The translations under genes and the position numbers were made by a program. The notes beneath the pieces were generated by a model. The model searched no databases, was not told the DNA's origin, and was given only the letters and a program-made list of their open reading frames with translations. Below, in pieces: positions 8,459-19,200 of a stretch of DNA of 64,000 nucleotides. The number at the start of each line of letters is the position of its first letter. Position 1 is the first letter of the stretch. This stretch comes from Lysobacter sp. (lineage in GTDB: Bacteria; Pseudomonadota; Gammaproteobacteria; Xanthomonadales; Xanthomonadaceae): the NCBI GenBank assembly GCA_013141175.1, contig JABFRN010000001.1:3182001-3246000 (forward strand), read 5' to 3'.

Positions 8459-9583
<1,125 letters not shown>

Positions 9584-9598
9584 TTTGACTCGATCTGC

Positions 9599-9653
9599 GG
9601 GAGGGGCTTCAGCCCCGACTTCAGATGCCGGCGTCGGGGCTGAAGCCCCTCCC
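9599..9653. repeat. REP-type perfect inverted repeat between pheS and pheT
   Basis: Two 21-base arms (9599-9619 and 9633-9653) are exact reverse complements around a 13-base loop; the arm core is GGGGCTTCAGCCCC. It belongs to the class of short dispersed palindromes typical of Xanthomonadaceae. It sits inside an operon, so it could stabilise the pheS mRNA end or reduce readthrough. Confidence 0.8.
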
Positions 9654-9672
9654 ACAAAGAGCTCGTTGCAAC

Positions 9673-12060
9673 ATGAAATTTTCCGAAAACTGGCTGCGCC
9701 AACACGTCAAGACCGACGCTTCGCGCGATGAACTCGCGGCGACGCTGACCGCGATCGGTCTGGAAGTCGAAGAGATGGCCGTGCTCGGCGCTTCATTGGA
9801 TGGCGTCGTCGTCGCACGCATCGTCGAATGCGCCAAGCATCCGGAAGCCGATCGCCTGCAGGTGTGTCAGGTCGATGCGGGGCAGGGCGGACTGCTGCAG
9901 ATCGTCTGCGGCGCACCGAACGCGCGGCCGGGCCTGCTCGCGCCGCTCGCGACCATCGGCACGACGATCGGCGAACTCACGATCAAGGCCGCGAAACTGC
10001 GCAATGTCGAATCCAACGGCATGCTGTGCTCGGCGAAGGAACTCGGCATCGATGCCGATGCGTCCGGTCTGCTCGAACTGCCGGCCGATGCCCCGATCGG
10101 GGCACCGCTCGCCGATTATCTCGGCCTGCCCGATGCTTCGATCGAACTGAAGCTCACGCCGAACCGTGCCGACTGCTTCGGTGTGCGTGGCATCGCGTTC
10201 GATGTGGCCGCAGCGCTCGGCAGCCATGTCGAATGCCTGGATACCACGCCGGTCCCCGCGCAAAGCGACGCGACGCTTGCGGTCGAGTTGAACGCAGGCG
10301 CCGATGCGCCGCGTTATGTCGGACGTGTGATCGAGAACGTGAACACCACCGCCGCGACACCGCTGTGGATGGCCGAACGCCTGCGTCGCAGCGGCGTTCG
10401 CCCGATCAGTATTCTGGTCGATGTGACGCAATACGTGATGCTCGAACTCGGCCAGCCGATGCACGCGTTCGACCGCGATCTGTTGAAAGGTCCGGTCGGC
10501 GTGCGGCGCGCGCGCGCGGGCGAGGCGGTGAAGTTGCTCGATGGTCGTGATGCAGCGCTCGATGGCGAATTCCTGGCCGTCACCGATGCCGACCGCGTGG
10601 TCGCACTGGCCGGCATCATGGGCGGCCACGACACCCGCGTGACCGACACGACTCGCAATGTCTTTCTCGAAGCCGCGCACTTCGCGCCGGACGCGATCAT
10701 CGGCCGCAGTCGCAGGATCGGCCTGCACACCGACGCCGGACATCGCTTCGAGCGAGGCGTCGATCCGGAACTGCCGCGCATTGCGGTCGAGTACGCAACG
10801 AAGCTCATTCTCGATGTTGCCGGCGGTGTGCCGGGTGCGGTGATCGAAGCCGTGCGCGATGCCGATCTGCCCAAACCGCAGATCGTGACGCTGCGCCGCG
10901 AACGTCTCGCACGGGTGCTCGGTGTGCGCGTGGCCGATGCTGAAGTCGAGCGCATCCTGCGCGCGCTGGGGTTGGGTGTCGAAGCCACTGCCGACGGCTG
11001 GCGCGTGACCGCACCGACGCGCCGCTTCGACATCGCGATCGAAGAAGACCTGATCGAGGAGATCGCCCGCATCCACGGCTACAACGCGATCCCGACCACG
11101 CTGCCGGGGGGGGCGGCGCGGGTAGTGTCTCCCAGCGAGACCGTATTGGACGAAGCCACCGTGCGCCGCCAACTGGTGGCCCGCGATTATCTCGAAGCGA
11201 TCAACTACGCCTTCGTCGATGGCGATCTGCTCGCGAAGTGGCAGGTGAACGACGGCGGTGTGCCGCTCGCCAATCCGCTCAGCGCCGAGCTCAGCACCAT
11301 GCGCACGATGCTCCTGCCGGGGCTGGTCGCCGCGCTGGGCCGCAATGCGGCGCGTCAGCAGTCGCGGGTGAGGCTGTTCGAGATCGGCAAGGTCTTTGCG
11401 GTCCGTACCGGCGATGCGCCCTTGGAAACCCGCCGTCTTGCGGCGGTGGCTTGCGGCGATGCCCAAGCCGAGCAGTGGAGCGATTCGGCCCGCCCTGTCG
11501 ACTTCCACGATCTCAAGGGCGATCTCGACAGTCTGGCCACCGCCGCTGGCGCTACGCTCGAATACCGTCCGTCCCAAGCCGCCTGGGGCCATCCCGGCCG
11601 GTCGGCCGATGTGTATCGGATGGATGAAAGCGGCGATGGCGCGATCATCGGCTGGATCGGTCAGCTTCACCCGCGTCTGCAGCGAGCGCTTGATCTCGAT
11701 GCCGTCGCAGTGGCCTTCGAGGTCGATCTGGCCGCCCTGCAGCGGCGTCCGCTGGCCCGTTCTGCCGCGCTCAGCCGCTTCCCGTCTGTCCGCCGGGATC
11801 TCGCGTTCGTCGTCCCGGACGGGGTGTCCTGGGCGGCCTTGGCGGGCACCGTGAAACGTGCCGCAGGGCCGTCTTTGCAGGACCTCCGGCTGTTCGACCG
11901 GTATGTCGGAAAGGGCGTCGAAACCGGATGCAAGAGCCTCGCTATGGGCTTGATTCTCCAAGAAGAATCACGCACTCTCACAGACCGCGATATCGATCAG
12001 GTGGTGGCTCAGGTCATCGCCGCGCTGCGCGGGGAACACGGCGCGGAAATCCGGTCGTGA
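9673..12060 (+). CDS. pheT: Phenylalanyl-tRNA synthetase beta subunit
   Basis: A 795-residue subunit. It begins [12 protein letters not shown]; the tRNA-binding OB domain spans about 40-150, followed by B3/4 editing, B5 (MAGDDT-free part near [12 protein letters not shown]), the catalytic-like domain ([18 protein letters not shown]) and a C-terminal ferredoxin-fold anticodon-binding domain ([14 protein letters not shown]). Length matches the E. coli protein. The ATG at 9673 is chosen on the conserved N-terminus. It ends 67 bases before ihfA. Confidence 0.96.
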   Translation: MKFSENWLRQHVKTDASRDELAATLTAIGLEVEEMAVLGASLDGVVVARIVECAKHPEADRLQVCQVDAGQGGLLQIVCGAPNARPGLLAPLATIGTTIGELTIKAAKLRNVESNGMLCSAKELGIDADASGLLELPADAPIGAPLADYLGLPDASIELKLTPNRADCFGVRGIAFDVAAALGSHVECLDTTPVPAQSDATLAVELNAGADAPRYVGRVIENVNTTAATPLWMAERLRRSGVRPISILVDVTQYVMLELGQPMHAFDRDLLKGPVGVRRARAGEAVKLLDGRDAALDGEFLAVTDADRVVALAGIMGGHDTRVTDTTRNVFLEAAHFAPDAIIGRSRRIGLHTDAGHRFERGVDPELPRIAVEYATKLILDVAGGVPGAVIEAVRDADLPKPQIVTLRRERLARVLGVRVADAEVERILRALGLGVEATADGWRVTAPTRRFDIAIEEDLIEEIARIHGYNAIPTTLPGGAARVVSPSETVLDEATVRRQLVARDYLEAINYAFVDGDLLAKWQVNDGGVPLANPLSAELSTMRTMLLPGLVAALGRNAARQQSRVRLFEIGKVFAVRTGDAPLETRRLAAVACGDAQAEQWSDSARPVDFHDLKGDLDSLATAAGATLEYRPSQAAWGHPGRSADVYRMDESGDGAIIGWIGQLHPRLQRALDLDAVAVAFEVDLAALQRRPLARSAALSRFPSVRRDLAFVVPDGVSWAALAGTVKRAAGPSLQDLRLFDRYVGKGVETGCKSLAMGLILQEESRTLTDRDIDQVVAQVIAALRGEHGAEIRS

Positions 12061-12127
12061 ACCAGGGCTTGGCCGGCATTCGTCGGTCCAGCCGTGGAGT
12101 GATTTGGGCTCGTTTTGGGGGAAACGG

Positions 12128-12433
12128 ATGGCATTGACGAAGGCTGAAATGGCCGAGCGACTGTTCGACGAAGTCGGACTGAACAAACGCGAGGCGAAGG
12201 AATTCGTCGATGCGTTTTTCGACGTGCTTCGCGAAGCGCTGGAGCAGGGCCGCCAGGTCAAGCTGTCCGGGTTCGGCAATTTCGATCTGCGCCGCAAGAA
12301 CCAGCGACCCGGCCGCAACCCCAAGACCGGCGAAGAGATCCCGATCTCGGCGCGCACCGTGGTGACGTTCCGCCCAGGCCAGAAGCTGAAGGAGCGCGTC
12401 GAAGCGTATTCCGGAGGCTTGGCCGATGCTTGA
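12128..12433 (+). CDS. ihfA: Integration host factor alpha subunit
   Basis: A 101-residue DNA-bending protein that forms a heterodimer with IhfB. It begins [20 protein letters not shown] and carries the beta-arm [20 protein letters not shown] with the DNA-intercalating Pro region. It follows pheT as in many gammaproteobacteria and overlaps the next gene by 8 bases. Confidence 0.97.
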   Translation: MALTKAEMAERLFDEVGLNKREAKEFVDAFFDVLREALEQGRQVKLSGFGNFDLRRKNQRPGRNPKTGEEIPISARTVVTFRPGQKLKERVEAYSGGLADA

Positions 12434-12782
12434 CCCCGGCAGCAACCGCGAACTGCCGCCGATCCCGGCGAAGCGTTACTTCACCATCGGTGAAGTCAGC
12501 GAGCTGTGCGACGTGAAGCCGCATGTGCTGCGCTATTGGGAGACCGAATTTCCCAGCCTCAAGCCGGTGAAGCGACGCGGCAACCGTCGCTACTACCAGC
12601 GCCACGATGTGCTGATGGTCCGCCAGATACGCAGTCTGCTGTACGAACAGGGCTACACCATCGGCGGCGCGCGGCTGCGTCTCGACGGTGACGGCGCGAA
12701 GCAGGAGTCAGCGATGAGTTCGCAGATCATCCGCCAGGTGCGGATGGAGCTCGAAGAAGTCCTGCAACTGCTCAAGCGCTGA
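12426..12782 (+). CDS. MerR-family transcriptional regulator
   Basis: A 118-residue protein with an N-terminal winged-helix DNA-binding domain ([20 protein letters not shown], then [10 protein letters not shown], about residues 16-46) and a short dimerisation helix at the C-terminus, without an obvious metal-binding tail. This short MerR type directly downstream of ihfA is a common arrangement. Its ATG lies inside the ihfA end (8-base overlap), so translation is coupled. Its targets are unknown. Confidence 0.9.
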   Translation: MLDPGSNRELPPIPAKRYFTIGEVSELCDVKPHVLRYWETEFPSLKPVKRRGNRRYYQRHDVLMVRQIRSLLYEQGYTIGGARLRLDGDGAKQESAMSSQIIRQVRMELEEVLQLLKR

Positions 12783-12828
12783 TCGCTGGCCCAGCCCGCG
12801 TTCCAGCGGGTACAATGTTCGACCTACC

Positions 12829-12905
12829 CGGGGTATAGCGCAGCCTGGTAGCGCACCAGTCTGGGGGACTGGTGGTCGTCGGTTCGAATCCGGCTACCCC
12901 GACCA
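12829..12905 (+). tRNA. tRNA-Pro (anticodon GGG)
   Basis: The 77 bases fold as a full tRNA: acceptor CGGGGTA paired with TACCCCG, CCA encoded, T-loop GGTTCGAATC, anticodon stem CCAGTCTGGGGGACTGG with GGG. A TACAAT box at 12811-12816 is the likely -10. Its 3' half is duplicated at 22863-22909, marking it as an integration site. Confidence 0.97.
12858..12904 (+). repeat. Left attachment-like repeat (tRNA-Pro 3' half)
   Basis: These 47 bases, from the anticodon stem to the acceptor end, recur at 22863-22909 with one mismatch (C to T before GGTTCGAATC). Tyrosine integrases commonly use the 3' half of tRNA genes as attachment site, and the intact copy stays with the tRNA. Confidence 0.75.
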
Positions 12906-12949
12906 AATTAAAGTCCGGCAGTGGCCGGCAACATCCGATAAGCATTTGA

Positions 12950-12975
12950 AACCCCGGAGAAATCCGGGGTTTTTT
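12950..12975 (+). terminator. Terminator downstream of tRNA-Pro
   Basis: A 9-bp stem AACCCCGGA/TCCGGGGTT with a GAAA loop, then a T-run. It lies just inside the island and would end the tRNA transcript. Confidence 0.85.
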
Positions 12976-13280
12976 CTTGTCTGGCGTCCGTGGATGTACC
13001 GTGCGAGCCCTGGATGCGGTGCTGCTCCTGGCGGGCGGTTTGATCTTTGATTCTGTTGATGACGTTCTGTTGACCCCGTGCCGATGTGCCGGACGTTTTC
13101 TTGGCATCAGGCGTGATGTATTTCCGAACAATGCAATCTCAAACAGTGATATCGCGTCCTGCCAAAATATAATGGGGTGCGCGGGTTGAAGATCGGTCAT
13201 CGAGTCGTATTCGTACACTGTTGATCCATGCGAATACACGCGGTTCGAGCATTTAAAAGCAATAACAGGGGGATACCGGG
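12976..13280 (+). promoter_or_regulatory. Upstream region of the giant Rhs gene
   Basis: No convincing gene in these 305 bases. A consensus TATAAT at 13168-13173 lies 108 bases before the Rhs start, with no good -35 box at normal spacing. AGGGGG just upstream of 13281 serves as ribosome site. Confidence 0.4.
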
Positions 13281-16200
13281 ATGAACATGGAACATGGCGA
13301 CGTGCGCGACATGAACGACACCGTGCGGATGCGATTGGCGGCGGGACTGCTGTTGTTGGTGGTGTCGGTGCTACTGCTGCCGGTCGGCGTGGTATTGCGC
13401 GACAGCTTGGCGGGCTCGGCTGCGGCGAATGGTTTCTCGATTGCCCCGGACACGGTGTCGGACAGCGTATCCGCTACGCCAGCTCAGTTCCGTGTGGCCG
13501 AGTCCGGCGCCGCGACGTATGCAATTCCCCTGCTCACCGTTCCCGGCACGGCTGGAGTCACGCCGCAGCTGTCGTTGAACTATTCCAGCCAAGGCGGCGA
13601 TGGTCCCGTCGGCATGGGCTGGTCGATTGGCGGCCTGTCGGCTGTGTCCCGCTGCCGCGCGACCCGCGAGTCGGGCGATTTCATCGTCGGTGGTGTCGTC
13701 ACGGACGGCAACCCTGCTCCCGTGAACTTTTCCGCGACCGATCGCTATTGTCTGGACGGTCAGCGACTGCTGCCGGCCGACGATAGTGCAGCCTGTGCCG
13801 TTGTCTCCGGCATGACCGTGGAGAACCTGCGCACCGAACTGCAATCGTTCCAGCGCGTATGTGCGTACACGTCGGCCGGTGGCACGGCCGGCGTGGCGTT
13901 CTTCACCGTCGAGCGCAAGGACGGTTCCATCAGTTGGTACGGTGATCGTGACAACAGTTTCACGGCCAATCGTGCAGATGGCTACGTCAACAGCACGGTG
14001 TCGGGCAAGGAAGCGTTTGCGTTGAGTTGGGCGCAGACCCGGTTTCAGGATTCGACCGGCAACTACATCGACTATCTCTACAGCGAAGGCACCGCGCCGG
14101 AGAACCCGGGCGAACACCTCATCAGCAAGGTGCGCTATACCGGCAAGACCGTGCTGGCGGGTCAGGCGAGCAGCGCCAAAGCGCCCTATGCCGAAGTCGT
14201 CTTCAACTACAACAGCAGTTTCTTCGACAACCGCGCGTATGTCGCGGGCGGCCTGATCCGCAGCCGCAGCCAACTGCAGAGCATCACCTCGTCGGTCGAT
14301 CACGACGACGATGGCAGCTTCACGCCCGTGCGCCACTACGCTTTGACGTATCTGCGCGGGCGGGCCGCACAGGTGCTGACCAGTCTGCAGGAATGTCGCG
14401 ATGCGACCCAGCAGGTATGCGCCGCCCCCACAACCTTCGAGTGGAGCGCAGCACGCGCCAACGAAGCGGATACGAACCTGTTCCAGACCTGGGAACCCAC
14501 CGCCTCCATTCCGAACGGTAGCCTGAGCAAGTTCGAAGGCATGAAGTTCGGCGACATCGACGGCGATGGCCGCCAGGACATGGTGTGGCTCAAGGATGGC
14601 TCCTCCGGCGATGCCTGCGTCTCCAAGCAGGTGAACCTGCTGTATTCGCGACTGGACGCCAACGGCAGCCCCACACTGCAGAACGCGGGCATGGTCTTCT
14701 GCGCGCCCAACGGGCTGTACTGGAGCCCCCAGGATTACAGCTGGTTCCTGCTCGACTACGACGGCGATGGTCGCGACGACTATTTCCAGCGCACCGATAC
14801 GGTCTGGATCGGCTACCGCGCCACCGGCAATGCCGCGCAGCCGTTCGACACGAGCATCAATCTGCTCGCTGGACTCGCGCAGCCGATTCCTTCCGGCGCG
14901 GACAAGTATTCCGAACCCCAGCAGGCCGACATCAATGGCGACGGCTTGCTGGATCTGGTGTATCCATCCGGTGGCGGGCTCGTGGCGCGGATCATGGAGC
15001 GCGGCGGCAGCTACGGGTTCCAGTGGGGCGCACCGCGCGCGGTGTCGCTGATCGGCGATGGCTGCAGCAGTGGCTCCTGCTATACAGTCACCGGGCTGTA
15101 TCGCAAGAACAACTACCAGCAATTGAATGACTTCAACGCCGACGCGCGTTCCGATCTGATCGTGAACGTGCAGACCACGTGCAGCACGGGCGGCGGCGGA
15201 CCGGGCGGTGGCGGTGGTCCCGGCGGTGGCGGCAATCAACAGCAGCGTGTGCGTGGCGGTACTGCCACGCGGACAACGACCACGGTGACCGCAACAACGA
15301 CGATCTGTACCACCGGAATGATGTTCGCCGTCGATGCGCTTTCGTCGAGCACGGTCGTGCTCAAACGCTACTCTGACAATGCGTTCAATCCCGACTGGCC
15401 CTACAGCTTCGCGGATATCAATGGCGATGGCCTGACCGATGCGATGTTCATGGGGAACGCCGAGTTCCCGCTGTACTCGGCAAGCCTCAACACCGGCTCG
15501 GGTTTTGTGGGAAATGGTCAAACATCGCCCACCATCGTTGGCTATCAGTACGCGCAGCTGACCGATATCAATGGCGACGGGCGTGCCGACTACGTCTATC
15601 CCAACAGCGCCGATGGCCAGTTCCTTGCCCTGCGGGGACTGAACTCTGGCGCGTTCGCACCCGCGATTGGGCTGGGCAATGCCCTCAGTGGCTGCACGAC
15701 AGCGCTGTGTCAGGATGGACGCAGCCATCAATTCATCGATATCGATGGCGACGGCAACGTCGAGTACATGCGGATCAAGTGGGACAACGACGCCAGTTCG
15801 CCGGTCGCCTTCTCGCGCGGCAATCCGCAGAACCGCTTCATCCCGCGCGATGCGCTGGTGCGCGTGACCAACGGCTTCGGGGCGAAGACCGAGATCGCCT
15901 ACGCGCCGCTGACGTTGAAGGATGTCTACCGGCCCGACACCAGCAGTCGCAATACCCAATCGAACTGGGGGCGTGGCTCGCCGGTACAGGATGTGATGGG
16001 GCCGATGTATATCGCGCATCGGGTGTCCAGCACCTCGGCGCAAAACGGCGACCCCAACACGCAGTCGACGGTGTACTACCGCTACAACGGCGCAAAACTG
16101 CAGGCCGGCGGGCGTGGCTTCCTCGGCTTCCGCGAAGTGGTGACGATCGATCCGAATCAGACCGGGGGCTATGTCACCACTGCCACCCAATACGGACAGA

Positions 16201-19200
16201 GTTTCCCGCTCCTCGGCCAGCCGCTGCAAACGGCCAAGCGCGCCGCGATCAATCAGGTGTATGTGCCGTCGCCGTGTCTGAACGGAGCGCCGACCGAAGG
16301 CTGTTTCGCACCACGCGGACAACCAGGCGCAAGTCTGGTCGGCACTGTCTTCTCGCAGAGCACGCAATCGTGGGAAGCGGTCAACAGCAGTGGTACGGCG
16401 TTCAACGCCAGCGCGCAGACACCGATTCAGGTCCGCACCGCCGGTACGGCGGAGGCCGTCGCCGATCCCTTCACCGCAACGCAGACCAGTTGGGTGTCGA
16501 CCGCGTTCACCTATGGCAGTTACGGCAATGTGCTGCAGACCTCGGTCGATACCTATCCGGGGACCAGCACCACGCCTGCCTCGACGATCACCACCAACAA
16601 TGCCTACATCGACGACACCGCCGCGTGGCGCTTGGGGCGGCTGTCGGGAAGTACCGTCACCCATAAGCGTCCTGGCATGCCGGATGTGGTCCGCTCGACA
16701 TGGTTCGGCTATGCGATGACCGGCCCGAAAACCGGGCTGCTCAACGAAGAGCGCATCCAGCCGATGGTCGATGTCTGGCAGGATCTGCGCAAGATATACA
16801 CGCTGGATGACTACGGCAACCGAGTCGCGAATTTCGTCTGTACGCAGCAGGTCGCGGACTGTCGTTCGACCAATATCGAATTCAGCATGTGGGACTGGTC
16901 GCGCATCCACCGCTACAGCCGGCAGAACTACGACGCGCGAGGCCGGTTCCCGGTCAGCACCATCGAACTGTTCCGGCCAAGTACGGCGACGGACATCAAC
17001 ACCGCACCGGTCGAAACGGTCACCTCGGAGGTGCTGGCGCGCGACGTGTTCGGCAACGTGACCGAAGTCGTGGGGCTCAACAACGTCCGCAGCGTCGCCC
17101 GGTTCGGCACGTTGGGGCGCGCTTACTACGCTTGGCAGCAGTCCGATGCGAGCGGCACGGTGCCGAATGCGAACGGTACGGTCGGGGTCAACAACCTGAC
17201 GACGTTCCGCTGGTGCAACACCGGCACCGGGGCGGTCAGCTGTCCCGCGCGTGCCCGCTTCCGCGCCAAGACGACGGCGACAGCCTCGCCGACGCAATGG
17301 GTCTATTACGACGCGCTCGGACGTGACGTGTTGAAGGTGTCGCAGAGTTTCAACGCGGATGTCAGCGGCAAGGATGCGAGTGGCGTATGTATCGACTACG
17401 ACGCCGTGGGCCGCGCATGGCGCACATCGACACCGTTCTTCCTGTCTGGCACGACAGCGGCTGGCGAGCCGGAGGTGACCAATGTCTGCACGGCACCGGA
17501 ACGCAAGTGGGCCACGACCGAGTTCGATGTGCTGGGCCGGCCGGTCAAGGTGACCGAAGCCAGCGCAGCAGTCAGCATGATGGCCTACAGTGGTTTGACG
17601 ACGACGGCCACCAATGCGCGAAACTTCACCAAGGTCGAGATCAAGAACGCGCTGGGCGAACTGGTGCAGGCGACCGACGCGGCGGGCTTGAGCACCTTCT
17701 ATGCCTACGACGCCGCCGGCAACCTTGGCGCGGTGACGCGCAATGCGGGGCGCGGGGCGATCACGACCTCGATGGGCTATGACGCGCTGGGTCGCAAGAC
17801 GGTGACGATCGATCCGGATGCCGGGGTCCAGCACATCGGCTACAACGCGGCCGGCGAGTTGTTGGTCCAACACGATGGCGCAGGCATCGGCCATCAACAG
17901 CGATACGACTTCCGGGGTCGCGTGCAGTGGCGTGGCAGTTGGTACACCAAGGCCGACGGCAACACGCAGTGGGATCACTCTGGATATACGAATTTCGACA
18001 CCGCACCGAACGGTATTGGCCAGGAACACTGCACCTATACCGATGGCTACAGCTACGAGAGTTGGGCAGGACAAAGCGACAAGACCCAGGTCTGGTCGCG
18101 CTGCAACAGCTTCGACAGCATGGGACGGGTGATCGCCAGCGCGACCTATATCGATGGCGTGTCCTATCCATCGGCCGTGAAATTCGATGGACTGGGTCGC
18201 CCGCAGCGCGTGCAGGACCCGAGCGGCAAGTGGCTGAAGACCGAGTTCGGCGCACGCGGTCAGGCGTTGCGGCTGTGCGAGTCCAGCACGATCGATGCTA
18301 CTCCCGGCTGTGTGCCGGGAGTGGCGACGACCTACATCGAGAATCAGGAGACTGATGCCTTCGGCAACACCGTACGCGAGATGCGCGGCGGCAGCACGGC
18401 GATGCAGACGTTCCGGCAATACGATCCGCTGACCGGCCGTCTCAATCAGATTTGTGCCGGCAGCAGTGCGACGAACTGCGAAATCATGCGCGACAGCTAC
18501 GCATGGGACGCAGTGGGCAATCTGTCGTTGAGGGATCGCAAGGACTATGGCGAAGACTTCTGGTACGACAGCGTCGATCGCCTAGACATCGCTCGGGTCA
18601 ACCGTGTTGGCGGGACGAGTTATGGTTACGGCACCGGGCAAGTCACCGACTGGCAGCGCTACGACAAACTCGGCAACATCTGCGCGCACTTCATGCGCGG
18701 CAGCGATGCGACCTGGATGAACTACAACGGCCGCGCAGGATGCGGGCTGAACGTCGAGTCGGGAGCCGTCAACGGCGACATGACCGGCAGCCCGCATCAG
18801 GTGCGGCAGGACAATGCCTACAGCAACTTCATCTACGACAGCCACGGTAATCAGACGTTCGCCGACTCCGCGACCAGCGACAGTCTGGATCGCACCATCC
18901 GCTACAACGCGCAGGATCAGGCCTACGAGATCTTCAAGGGCACGGTGACCGCACCGAACCGCATGGCGCGGTTCTGGTACGACCCCTCGGGGAACCGCTA
19001 CAAGCGCGAAGACAACGGGCTCGGCATCGTCGGCACCCGGCGCACGATCTATATCGGCAACATCGAGATCGTCAGCGAGAACGGCACCACCACCTACAAG
19101 CGCTACATCGGTGGGGCGTTGGTACAGAACGTGGTGAACGGCATCGCCGCGAACCGCTATCTGTTCACCGATCACATCGGCAGCGTGGTCGCCGCGACCA

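Noticed and set aside
12977..13189. Possible 70-codon gene upstream of the Rhs gene
   Set aside because: No ribosome site, no recognisable motif, and it spans the promoter-like TATAAT region.
13371..18419. Very long open frame on the minus strand opposite the Rhs gene
   Set aside because: It is the high-GC shadow of the plus-strand Rhs coding region: composition is Arg/His/Ala-rich, no domains, no ribosome site.
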